This document shows positions 12,229-20,454 of a stretch of DNA of 64,000 nucleotides, piece after piece. Positions within the stretch are counted from its first letter, which is position 1, and every line of letters starts with the position of its first letter. Below the pieces are notes generated by a model that worked only from the letters and a program-made list of their open reading frames with translations, ran no database searches and was not told the DNA's origin. Source of the DNA: Betaproteobacteria bacterium (lineage in GTDB: Bacteria; Pseudomonadota; Gammaproteobacteria; Burkholderiales; Casimicrobiaceae); NCBI GenBank assembly GCA_016704895.1, contig JADIZG010000074.1:1-64000 (forward strand), given 5' to 3'. A program made the translations under genes and the position numbers.

Positions 12229-13603
12229 ATGCCGGATGCCCGATCCGAGAAGGCGATCGTCGCCGACGTGCTCAAGTCCCCGACGCCGGGCGTCAAGGTG
12301 GCCGTGGCCGACATCGACGGCATCCTGCGCGGCAAGGTGCTGCACAAGGACAAGTTCGTCTCGGCCGTCGAGGGCGGCTTCGGCTTCTGCGACGTCGTGT
12401 ACGGCTGGGACATGCACGACCAGTGCTACGACAACACGACGGTCACCGGCTGGCACAAGGGCTATCCCGACGCGCTCGCGCGCCTCGACCTCTCGACCCA
12501 CCGCAACGTGCCGTGGGACGGCGGCATCGATTTCTTCCTCGGCAACTTCGTGCGCACGGTCAAGGGCCGCGAGGAGCCGTTCCCGCTCGACGGCCGGCAG
12601 GTGCTGAAGCGCGTGCTCGCGCGCGCCGCGAAGTCGGGCGTCCAGCCGATGTGCTCGCTCGAGTTCGAGTTCTTCAACTTCGCCGAGACGCCGCAGAGCT
12701 GGGCCGGGAAGAAGGGCGTCGGGCCCCGAGCCGATCACGCCCGGCATGTTCGGCTACTCGCTGCTGCGGGCCGGCCATGCGCGCGACTACTTCAACGCGC
12801 TGTTCGGCGAGCTCGCGGCGTTCGGCGTGCCGATCGAGGGTCTCCACACGGAGACCGGGCCCGGCGTCTACGAGGCGGCGATCGTCTACTCGGACGCGCT
12901 CGAGGCGGGCGACCGCGCGCTCCTGTTCAAGGCCGGCGCGAAGGAGATCGGCGCGCGCTTCGGGATCATGCCGAGCTTCATGGCCAAGTGGAACCAGCAC
13001 TTCCCCGGCTGCTCGGGGCACGTCCACCAGAGCCTGTCCGACGGCAAGCGCAACGTCTTCCACGACCCGAAGGGTCGCGCGGGCATGAGCAAGCTGTTCG
13101 AGAGCTACCTCGCCGGGCAGGTCGACGCGCTGATGCAGTTCGCGCCGATGTACTGGCCGACGGTGAACAGCTACAAGCGGCTCGTCGACGGCTTCTGGGC
13201 GCCGGTGAAGCCCACCTGGGGCATCGACAACCGCACGGCGAGCTTCCGCGTGATCCCCGGGTCGGCGAAGTCGACGCGCCTCGAGACGCGCTGCCCGGGC
13301 GCCGACGTGAACCCGTACCTCGCGCTCGCCGCGTGCATCGCGGCCGGCATGCACGGCATCGAGAAGGGCCTGAAGCTCAAGGCGCCGCCGGTCGAGGGCA
13401 CGAACAAGGGCGGCGAGCACGTTCCGCGCGCGCCGCGCTCGCTCGCCGAGACCACGAAGATCTTCCGCGGCTCCGACGTCGCCCGCGACTGGTTCGGCGA
13501 CGAGTTCGTCGACCACTTCGCCGCCACCCGCGAATGGGAGTGGCGGCAGTGGCAGGACTCGGTGACCGACTGGGAGCTCAAGCGCTACTTCGAGATCGTC
13601 TGA
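12229..13603 (+). CDS. Glutamine-synthetase-like gamma-glutamyl-amine ligase (one frame break)
   Basis: About 458 residues with a GS-II/III-like catalytic fold. It probably joins glutamate to an amine using ATP, as PuuA, IpuC and GlnA4 do, rather than making glutamine. Visible are the N-terminal beta-grasp (VAVADIDGILRGK), the metal site LEFEFF, the ATP/substrate motif GCSGHVHQSL near 265, the glutamate-binding region NRTASFRVIP and the NPYLALAACIAAG segment. One extra C in the CCCC run at 12724-12727 breaks the frame; removing it gives VGPEPITPGMFGY. The start has a strong ribosome-binding site. It is the first gene of the operon with Fe-ADH, a gamma-glutamyl hydrolase and ALDH, which argues for amine catabolism. 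The precise amine is inferred from neighbours only. Confidence 0.8.
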
Positions 13604-13654
13604 CCCCCCTCGGCGCCCCCCCCGGCGACCGCGCACGCCGCGCGACCCGCCGAC

Positions 13655-14826
13655 ATGGCCATCGACCGTTTCGCCTTCCCCACCACCATCCACTTCGGCC
13701 CCGGCGCCGCGAAGCTCGTCGGCCCGCACCTGCGCGAGCAGGGCATGAAGCGGCCGCTGCTCGTCACCGACCGCGCGCTCGCGAAGCTGCCGGTCGCCGT
13801 CGCGTTCGCCGACGAGCTCCGCAAGGCGGGACTCGACGTCGGCGTGTTCGAAGGCATCTGGGGCAACCCGACGGTCGCGCAGGCCGACGCGGGCGGCGCG
13901 GCGTTCCGCGCTCACAAGGCGGACTGCGTCGTGGGGCTGGGCGGCGGCGCGGCGCTCGACGTCGCGAAGATCGTCGGCGTGATCGGCACCGCGGGCGGAA
14001 GCGCGCTCGAATACGCGTGGGACCACCCGCAGGTGCGCGCGATCCCCGACGCGGTCCCCTACTTCGTCGCGCTGCCGACCACCGCCGGCACCGGGTCCGA
14101 GGTCGGGCGCTCGGCGGTCGTCTCCGAGGACGACACGCACGTCAAGCGCATCGTGTTCTCGCCGAAGATCCTCGCGAAGCAGGTGTTCGCCGACCCGGAG
14201 CTGACCCTCGGCCTTCCGGCCGGCGTGACGGCCGCGACCGGCATGGACGCGCTCACGCACAACGTCGAGTCGTACCTGTCGCCTGCGTATCACCCGCTGT
14301 GCGACGGCATCGCGCTCGAGGGAGCGCGCATCGCGGCGCGCTGCCGGTGGCCGTGCGCGAGCCGTCGAACCTGCACGCGCGCGGCGAGATGCTGATGGCC
14401 TCGATGATGGGCGCGATCGCGTTCCAGAAGGACCTGGGCGCGGTCCACTCGTGCGCGCACGCGCTGTCGACGGTCGCCGACCTGCACCACGGGCTCGCGA
14501 ACGGCGTGATGATCGACCACGTGATGGGCTTCAACCTGCCGACCGCCGTCGCGAAGATGGCCGAGCTCGCGCGCGTCTGCGGCGCGCCCGGCGGCGCGGC
14601 GGGCAGCGAGGAAGCCCGTGCCGCGTCGTTCATCGTCTGGCTGCGCGAGCTGAAGGCGTCGATCGGCATCCCGGCGAAGCTCTCGGGCCTCGCGGGCGGC
14701 CGGCCGATCACGCGTGCGGACCTCCCGCGCCTGGTCGAGGTCGCGTACGCCGACCTCTGCCACCAGACCAACCCGCGCAAGTGCGCGAAATCGGACTTCG
14801 AGGCGCTGTTCGCCTCGGCACTGTGA
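13655..14826 (+). CDS. Iron-containing (group III) alcohol dehydrogenase (one frame break)
   Basis: About 390 residues. NAD(P)-dependent oxidation of an alcohol to an aldehyde is expected. Seen are the nucleotide motif GLGGGAALDVAK near 95-105, the PTTAGTGSEVG loop and the metal ligands: Asp and His of GMDALTHNVESYLSP, then the histidines in HSCAHALS and HHGLANG. Sequence on both sides of about 14340 is in different frames (IAAR, then LPVAVREPSN), so one small indel is present. It lies 51 bases after the GS-like gene. An alcohol dehydrogenase in place of the PuuB oxidase suggests that the gamma-glutamylated substrate carries a hydroxyl group. Confidence 0.82.
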
Positions 14827-14851
14827 TGCGCCGGCCCCTGCGCCGCCCGCC

Positions 14852-15640
14852 ATGATCAAGATCGGCATCTCGGCGTCGTTCTTCCACGAGGATCCGAAGC
14901 GCGCGATCTTCAAGGGGATGACGCTCCAGTACATCGAGCAGAACGTCGCGCACTGGCTGATGCAGCGCGACGTGCTGTCGTTCATGATTCCCTCGCCCGA
15001 CGGGCGCACGCGGCGCGAGGACAGCCGGATCACGCTCGACGCCTACGCGCAGGAGCTCGACGGCCTCGTGCTGATGGGCGGCTCGGACCTCTGCCCCGAG
15101 ACCTACGGCGAGAGGGCGATCCGGCCCGAGTGGAACGGCGACCGCGTCCGCGACGAGTACGAGATCGGCCTGCTGAACGCGTTCGTCGCGCGTCGCAAGC
15201 CGGTGCTCGGCGTCTGCCGCGGCGCACAGGTGATCAACGTCGCGATGGGCGGCACGCTCTGGCAGGACCTCGGCACGCAGGTCCCCGGCGCGCTCACCCA
15301 CCGCAACTGGGAGATCTACGAGAAGAACACGCACGCGACCACGATCGTGCCCGGAACCTCGCTCGCGAAGCTCTACCCGGGCGCCTCGCTGGTCAAGACC
15401 AACTCGATCCACCACCAGGCGGTGAAGGACCTCGGCCGCAACCTGGTGGCCGAGGCGTGGTCCGAGCCCGACCGCATCGTCGAGGCGATCCGCTGGACCG
15501 GCCCCTCGTACGTGCTCGGCGTCCAGTGGCATCCCGAATTCCAGCCGGCGGGCGATCGGTCGTTCATCGACGACCGGCCGATCCTCGACGATTTCCTGCA
15601 TCACGCCAGCCTCCACAAGAACGCCGCCTACGCCCTGTGA
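14852..15640 (+). CDS. Class I glutamine amidotransferase-like gamma-glutamyl hydrolase (PuuD-like)
   Basis: 262 residues, peptidase C26 family. It should hydrolyse the gamma-glutamyl amide bond late in the pathway, releasing glutamate. The nucleophile is the Cys of GVCRGAQVINVAMGG near residue 121; the catalytic His and Glu are in GVQWHPEFQ near 230. GLVLMGGSDLCPETYG and HRNWEIYEKNTH are family segments. It follows the alcohol dehydrogenase by 25 bases, and its stop overlaps the GTG start of the aldehyde dehydrogenase (GTGA). PuuD takes gamma-glutamyl-GABA; here the substrate may instead be a gamma-glutamyl amino acid. The gene is intact. Confidence 0.85.
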   Translation: MIKIGISASFFHEDPKRAIFKGMTLQYIEQNVAHWLMQRDVLSFMIPSPDGRTRREDSRITLDAYAQELDGLVLMGGSDLCPETYGERAIRPEWNGDRVRDEYEIGLLNAFVARRKPVLGVCRGAQVINVAMGGTLWQDLGTQVPGALTHRNWEIYEKNTHATTIVPGTSLAKLYPGASLVKTNSIHHQAVKDLGRNLVAEAWSEPDRIVEAIRWTGPSYVLGVQWHPEFQPAGDRSFIDDRPILDDFLHHASLHKNAAYAL

Positions 15641-17007
15641 AGATCCTCAATCCCTGGAACGGCGCCACGATCGCCGACGTCGCCACCGACGGCGCCCGCT
15701 CGGTCGCCGCCAAGTACCGAGCAGCGCGCGCCGCGCAGCCGCGCTGGGCGGCCATGCCGATCCGCAAGCGGATCGAGACGATCGCGCGTTTCCGCGAGCG
15801 CATCGTCGCGCTCGAGGAGACGCTCGCACGCACGCTGACGCACGAGGTCGGCAAGCCGATCCGCCAGTCGCGGAACGAGCTGAAGGGCCTGCTCGCGCGC
15901 CTCGACTTCTTCCTCGCCGAGTCGACGCGCGCGCTGCGCGACGAGAAGGTGCTCGTCGACCACGCGGGCAGGCTCGAGGAGCGCATCTCGCACGAGCCGC
16001 TCGGCGTCGTCGCGAACATCTCGGCGTGGAACTATCCCTACTTCGTCGGCAGCAACGTGTTCGTGCCGGCGCTCGTCGCCGGCAACGCGGTCCTCTACAA
16101 GCCGTCCGAGTACGCGACGCTGACCGGCCTGCACATCGCGGAGCTGCTGCACGAGTCCGGCGTGCCCGCCGACGTGTTCGTCCCGGTGATCGGCGGCGGG
16201 GAGGCCGGCGCGGCGCTGCTGCGCCAGCCGGTCGACGGCGTGTTCTTCACCGGCTCGTACGCGACCGGCGCGAAGATCGCCGCGATCGCCGGACGCCGGA
16301 TGATCAAGGTCCAGCTCGAGCTGGGCGGCAAGGACCCGGTGTACGTCTGCGAGGACGTCGACGTGAAGGCCACGGCCGCGGCCGTGGCCGACGGCGCGTT
16401 CTACAACACCGGGCAGTCGTGCTGCTCGGTCGAACGGATCTACGTGCACCGGTCGATCCACCGGGCGTTCGTCGGCGCGTTCGTCGCCGAGGTGAAGGGC
16501 TACCGGGCCGGCGATCCGATGGACGAGGCGACCTACGTCGGCGCGATCACGCGCCGGCCGCAGATCGACGTGCTGAAGCGCCAGGTCGCCGACGCGAGGA
16601 AGAAGGGCGCGAGCATCCTGCTGGGCGGCAAGCCGATCGCCGGCAAGGGCAACCGCTTCGAGCCGACGGTCGCGGTCGACGTCGACCACACGATGGCGTT
16701 GATGCGCGACGAGAGCTTCGGCCCGATCATCGGCATCCAGGCGGTCGGCGGCGACGACGAGGCGGTCGCGCTGATGAACGACACCGAGTACGGGCTGACG
16801 GCGGCCGTCTACACGCACGACGAGCGACGCGCGAAGAAGATCCTCGCGCAGGTGAACGCCGGGAGCGTCTACTGGAACTGCTGCGACCGGGTGAGCCCGC
16901 GCCTGCCCTGGTCGGGCGTCAAGCACTCGGGCATCGGGCTGACGCTCTCCACGTACGGGATCCAGGCGTTCACGCGACCGAAGGCGTGGCATCTGCGCGG
17001 CGCTTGA
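15637..17007 (+). CDS. NAD(P)-dependent aldehyde dehydrogenase
   Basis: 456 residues, a complete ALDH. The catalytic Cys is in NTGQSCCSVERIY near 265 and the general base Glu in QLELGGKDP near 231; SAWNYPYF and FTGSYATG are cofactor-binding segments. The GTG start at 15637 is tied to the preceding stop (GTGA). In the operon it would oxidise the gamma-glutamyl aldehyde made by the Fe-ADH to the acid before hydrolysis by the PuuD-like enzyme. The short C-terminus (FTRPKAWHLRGA) ends before a repeat-bearing spacer. The gene is intact. Confidence 0.87.
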   Translation: MKILNPWNGATIADVATDGARSVAAKYRAARAAQPRWAAMPIRKRIETIARFRERIVALEETLARTLTHEVGKPIRQSRNELKGLLARLDFFLAESTRALRDEKVLVDHAGRLEERISHEPLGVVANISAWNYPYFVGSNVFVPALVAGNAVLYKPSEYATLTGLHIAELLHESGVPADVFVPVIGGGEAGAALLRQPVDGVFFTGSYATGAKIAAIAGRRMIKVQLELGGKDPVYVCEDVDVKATAAAVADGAFYNTGQSCCSVERIYVHRSIHRAFVGAFVAEVKGYRAGDPMDEATYVGAITRRPQIDVLKRQVADARKKGASILLGGKPIAGKGNRFEPTVAVDVDHTMALMRDESFGPIIGIQAVGGDDEAVALMNDTEYGLTAAVYTHDERRAKKILAQVNAGSVYWNCCDRVSPRLPWSGVKHSGIGLTLSTYGIQAFTRPKAWHLRGA

Positions 17008-17054
17008 GCCTCCTGGGGCTCGGGCTGCGGGCCACGCCTGCCTCATCGAGCGGC

Positions 17055-17072
17055 GTCGGGCTAAAGCCCGAC
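17055..17072. repeat. 18-bp palindrome, GTCGGGCT-AA-AGCCCGAC
   Basis: A perfect palindrome in the 93-base gap between the convergent aldehyde dehydrogenase and folD genes. It is followed by CCCACAGG, the same flank seen in the repeats at 18942-19192, so it belongs to that family. The hairpin could end transcription from both sides, but no T-run follows. Confidence 0.75.
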
Positions 17073-17100
17073 CCACAGGGGGGTGGCCCTTCACGCCGCT

Positions 17101-17979
17101 TCACGGCAGCGGGCCGGGCGAGCCGCCCGCGTCCTGCAGCTCCGCCGCGCGCAGCGTGTTCGAGAGCAGCATCGCGATCGTCATCGGTCCGACGCCGCCG
17201 GGCACCGGCGTGATCCACGACGCGCGCTCCTTCGCGCCGTCGAAGTCGACGTCGCCGCAGAGCTTGCCGTCGGGCATCCGGTTGATGCCGACGTCGATCA
17301 CGATCGCGCCCTGCTTCACCCAGTCGCCGGGCACGAACTTCGCCTTCCCGACGCCCGCGACGACGACGTCGCCCTGCCGGACGATCCCCGGCAGATCGCG
17401 TGTCGCCGAGTGGCACACGGTGACCGTGCAGCGCGCCATCAGGAGCTCGAGCGCCATCGGGCGCCCGACGATGTTCGACTGGCCGATGACCACCGCGTGC
17501 TTGCCGGCGAGCGGCTCGCCGGTCGCCTCGAGCAGCTTCATGCAGCCGTAGGGCGTGCACGGCCGCAGCGTCGGACGCTTGAGCACGAGCCTGCCGACGT
17601 TGTACGGATGGAAGCCGTCGACGTCCTTGCGCGGATCGATGCGCTCGGTCACGCGCTCGGGATCGATGTGCGCGGGCAGCGGGAGCTGGACGAGGATGCC
17701 GGAGACCGTCGGGTCGGCGTTCAGGCGGTCGATGAGCGCGAGCAGCTCCGCTTCCGGCACGTCGGCCGGAAAGTCGTGTGCGAACGAGCGCATCCCGACA
17801 CCCTCGGTGGTCTTGCGCTTGTTGCGCACGTAGACCTGCGACGCCGCATTCTCGCCCACGAGGACCACCGCGAGGCCCGGCGCAGGCCGTCCGCGAGCCA
17901 CGCGCGCGGCGACGGCGGCGCGCACCTCGTCGGTCACTGTCGCAGCCAACGCCTTCCCGTCAAGGATGTTTGCACTCAT
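17101..17979 (-). CDS. folD: Methylenetetrahydrofolate dehydrogenase/cyclohydrolase
   Basis: 292 residues, a bifunctional enzyme that interconverts 5,10-methylene-, methenyl- and 10-formyl-tetrahydrofolate. The catalytic region YVRNKRKTTEGVGM has the lysine near 55, GILVQLPLP is near 90-100, KDVDGFHPYNVG is near 120, and the NADP motif VVIGQSNIVGRPMA is near 165. ITPVPGGVGPMTIAML is the C-terminal signature. ATG 17979 has GAGGTCG upstream. The C-terminus ends in a short proline/glycine tail. The gene is transcribed away from the Nudix gene and is intact. Confidence 0.92.
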   Translation of the reverse strand: MSANILDGKALAATVTDEVRAAVAARVARGRPAPGLAVVLVGENAASQVYVRNKRKTTEGVGMRSFAHDFPADVPEAELLALIDRLNADPTVSGILVQLPLPAHIDPERVTERIDPRKDVDGFHPYNVGRLVLKRPTLRPCTPYGCMKLLEATGEPLAGKHAVVIGQSNIVGRPMALELLMARCTVTVCHSATRDLPGIVRQGDVVVAGVGKAKFVPGDWVKQGAIVIDVGINRMPDGKLCGDVDFDGAKERASWITPVPGGVGPMTIAMLLSNTLRAAELQDAGGSPGPLP

Positions 17980-18020
17980 CGGAATGTCGACCTCGGGTGA
18001 TCGATGCCCGGCGGCACCGC

Positions 18021-18026
18021 TAGAAT
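18021..18026 (+). promoter_or_regulatory. -10-like TAGAAT just ahead of the Nudix gene
   Basis: TAGAAT lies only six bases before the ATG at 18033, so a transcript from it would begin at or next to the start codon (leaderless). No good -35 box is seen 17 bases upstream. The call rests on box similarity only. Confidence 0.3.
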
Positions 18027-18032
18027 GGAAAC

Positions 18033-18914
18033 ATGATCGAGGACCGCATTCTACCCGCGCTGCACGCGCGCCTCTCGACCGCACTCGCCCCGCCGTCGGT
18101 CCCGCTCGTTCGCTTCGAGGCCGACGCCGTGCTCGTCGGCGAGCTGACCGAGCCGCGCGCACGGCGCCTCGCGGCGTTCGCCGAGATATTCGACGTCGAC
18201 GCCCGCCGCGTGACGTTCGTGCCGGGATGCGCGTCGATCGAAGCCCGCACGTCGGCGATGGACCGGGTCGCCCGCACGCTCTCGGCCGAGGGGGCGCTGA
18301 GCGCGTGGCGCGACGAGCGCTACGAGGTGCGCGCGCGCGACGGCGCGCCACCGGCGTTCCTGCTCGAGCGCGCCGCTGCGCGTTACTTCGGGATCCGCAC
18401 CCGCGCGGTTCACGTCAACGGGCTCGTCGACACCGGAGCGGGCGCCGCGATGTGGATCGCGCGCCGCAGCCCGACGAAGGCGATCGATCCGGGCATGCTC
18501 GACAACCTCGTGGGCGGCGGCATCGCCGCAGGGGCGACGGTCGCGCAGACGCTGGCGAAGGAAGCGTGGGAGGAAGCCGGCATCGATGCCGCGACGGTAT
18601 CCTCGGCGAAGCCCGCGGGCACGATCCACGTGCGCCGCCTGCAGCGGGACGGCCTGCAGCACGAGACGATCCACGTGCACGACCTGTGGCTGCCGCGCGC
18701 GTTCGTGCCCGCGAACCAGGACGGCGAGGCCGTCGAGCACCGGCGGGTCGCCCTCGCCGCGCTGCCCTCCCTGCTCGTCCACGACGACGGACCTGAAGCA
18801 CTCACCGCGGATGCGAGCCTCGTCGCGCTCGACGCGCTGCTCCGGCTGGGCGTCATCGACGTCGACGACCCGCTCCATCCGTGGCTCGCCGCGTTGTGCG
18901 GCCAGGGTCGCTGA
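18033..18914 (+). CDS. DUF4743 / Nudix hydrolase (Tnr3 C-terminal, thiamine-pyrophosphate-like family)
   Basis: 293 residues. The N-terminal ~120 residues fit DUF4743; the Nudix domain spans about 125-260. The Nudix box reads GGGIAAG...KEAWEEAGID near 162-186, with KE..EE in place and the first Glu of the classic GX5E part missing. That pattern is normal for the eukaryotic Tnr3/NUDT20-24-like group and its bacterial relatives. Those proteins are reported to remove damaged thiamine pyrophosphate; transfer of that role is an inference. The gene is divergent from folD and single. Confidence 0.8.
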   Translation: MIEDRILPALHARLSTALAPPSVPLVRFEADAVLVGELTEPRARRLAAFAEIFDVDARRVTFVPGCASIEARTSAMDRVARTLSAEGALSAWRDERYEVRARDGAPPAFLLERAAARYFGIRTRAVHVNGLVDTGAGAAMWIARRSPTKAIDPGMLDNLVGGGIAAGATVAQTLAKEAWEEAGIDAATVSSAKPAGTIHVRRLQRDGLQHETIHVHDLWLPRAFVPANQDGEAVEHRRVALAALPSLLVHDDGPEALTADASLVALDALLRLGVIDVDDPLHPWLAALCGQGR

Positions 18915-18941
18915 GCCTTCGCGGGCCGGGAAAGAAAGAGC

Positions 18942-19192
18942 GTCGGCCTGAAGGCCGACCCACGAAGGCGCCCTGTGGGTCGGGCTTCAGCCCGCTCTCG
19001 TGCAGGAAACCCGTCGGCCTAAGGCCGCCCACGCGCCTGTGGGGCGGGCGCGGCGTTGCCTCGCTGCGGGGGCGGCCGAAGGCCCCACGAGGGGGCGGGC
19101 GTCAGCCCGGCGCGTTTGCCTCGATGAGGGCCCTGTCGGCCGAAGGCCGACCCACGAAGGGCCCTGGGGTCGGGCTTCAGCCACGGTTGCCT
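18942..19192. repeat. Cluster of about four degenerate palindromic repeat units
   Basis: Units of roughly 50-65 bases begin near 18942, 19012, 19071 and 19135. The first has GTCGGCC-TGAA-GGCCGAC, then CCACGAAGG..CCCTGTGGG, then GTCGGGCTTCAGCCCG, i.e. two palindromes in a row. Later copies show base changes and losses (for example GGCCGCCCACG). TTGCCTCGATG-type spacers recur. The cluster fills the gap between the Nudix and phnW genes; no gene is supported between 18915 and about 19300. Confidence 0.75.
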
Positions 19193-20436
19193 CGATGCAG
19201 GACCCCGGCGGGCGGGCGGGCGCCCCCCGGAGGGAGGGGGCGGGGGGCCGGCCCGCGGGGGGGCGCGCCGGGGGGGGGGGGGGGGGGGGGGGCGCCGGCG
19301 CCGCCCCGTGCCACCGCCGGCGTCACGGTCCGGATGCCTATCGCGCGCAGCGCGTCGCCAACCGCGAGCACGGCCTGGCGCATCTCGGCGGGCCCGATCG
19401 CGCCGATGCACCCGACGCGGAACGTCTCGACCTGCGTGAGCTTGCCCGGGTACAGGATGAACCCGCGGTCGCGCACCTCGCCGTAGAAGCGCTTGAACTC
19501 GTAGGCCGGATCGGCCGGCGCGTGGAACGTGTAGATGATCGGCGCCTGGATCGCCGGATCGAGGAACGAACGGAAGCCCAGCGCCTGCATGCCCGCGACG
19601 AGCGCCTCCGCGTTCGCCGTGTAGCGCGCCAGCCGCGCCGGCTGCCCGCCCTCGGCGACGAACTGCTCGAGCGCGGCGTTGAACGCGACGACGACGTGCG
19701 TGGGCGGCGTGTAGCGCCACTGGGTCGTCTTCTCCATGTAGACCCACTGGTCGTGGAGGTCGAGCGCGAGCGAGCTCGAACGTCCCTCGCATCCCTCGAG
19801 CGTCGAGCGCCGCACGATGACGAAACCCATGCCGGGCGGGCCCTCGACGCACTTGCCGGAGGCCGCGACCAGCGCATCGATGGGCGTCGTCGACACGTCG
19901 ATCGGCAGCGCGCCGAACGAGCTCATCGCGTCGACGATCAGCCTCCGGCCGTGCCGGGCCACCGTCGCGGCGATCGCCGGCAGCGGGTTCAGGATGCCCG
20001 TCGACGTCTCGCAGTGAATCAGCCCGACGTGGGTGATCGACGCGTCCTTTGCGAGCAGCCTGTCGACGTCCTCGGCGGTCGTCGGGACGTCGTCCGCGGT
20101 CTCGAACACCGACACCCGGCGCCCCATCATCTGCGCGAGCTTCGCGAGGCGCTTGCCGTAGGCGCCGTTGATCAGCACGAGCAGGTGCCCGTCGCGCGGC
20201 ACGGTCGTGTTGACCGCCGCCTCGACCGAGAACGTCCCGCTGCCCTGCATCGGGACACACACGTGCGTCGCGTGGCCGTTCACGACGTCGAGCAATCGCC
20301 GCCGCACGTTCGCGGTGATGGCGTTGAACGAGGCGTCCCACGACCCCCAGTCGCGGAGCATCGCCGTCCTGGTCTCGAGCGTTGTCGTGAGCGGCCCGGG
20401 CGTCAGCAGGATCGGGTCGCGGGAAGGGAGTCCCAT
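19177..20436 (-). CDS. phnW: 2-aminoethylphosphonate:pyruvate aminotransferase (spurious C-terminal extension)
   Basis: PLP enzyme that converts 2-aminoethylphosphonate plus pyruvate to phosphonoacetaldehyde plus alanine. Start ATG 20436 gives LLTPGPLTTT; the PLP lysine is K195 in AASGKCVEGPPG; the cofactor Asp lies in LIVDAMSSFGALPID near 169; the C-terminal part has ILYPGKLTQVETFRVGCIG. The family is about 365-375 residues, which would end near RAIGIRTVTPA (about 19315). The frame then runs on through the poly-G tract into Pro/Gly-rich sequence to 19177, so the true stop is probably hidden by bad sequence. It is last in the importer operon, 18 bases after the permease. Confidence 0.9.
   Translation of the reverse strand: MGLPSRDPILLTPGPLTTTLETRTAMLRDWGSWDASFNAITANVRRRLLDVVNGHATHVCVPMQGSGTFSVEAAVNTTVPRDGHLLVLINGAYGKRLAKLAQMMGRRVSVFETADDVPTTAEDVDRLLAKDASITHVGLIHCETSTGILNPLPAIAATVARHGRRLIVDAMSSFGALPIDVSTTPIDALVAASGKCVEGPPGMGFVIVRRSTLEGCEGRSSSLALDLHDQWVYMEKTTQWRYTPPTHVVVAFNAALEQFVAEGGQPARLARYTANAEALVAGMQALGFRSFLDPAIQAPIIYTFHAPADPAYEFKRFYGEVRDRGFILYPGKLTQVETFRVGCIGAIGPAEMRQAVLAVGDALRAIGIRTVTPAVARGGAGAPPPPPPPGAPPRGPAPRPLPPGGARPPAGVLHRGNRG
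19270..19292. repeat. 23-base poly-G tract in low-complexity DNA
   Basis: A run of 23 G follows other G-rich low-complexity sequence (19205-19269). Read in the phnW frame it gives a polyproline tail that no PhnW is expected to have. It looks like a sequencing or assembly artefact at the end of the repeat cluster, though a real slippage tract cannot be excluded. Confidence 0.7.
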
Positions 20437-20454
20437 GGTTCCTCCGGAAGCGGA

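Noticed and set aside
18942..19192. Possible CRISPR array
   Set aside because: Repeat units are long, palindromic, imperfect and lack unique equal-length spacers; no cas genes are present.
19177..19310. Proline-rich C-terminal domain of PhnW
   Set aside because: It is encoded by the poly-G tract and repeat DNA and is absent from the family; more likely lost stop codon or bad sequence.
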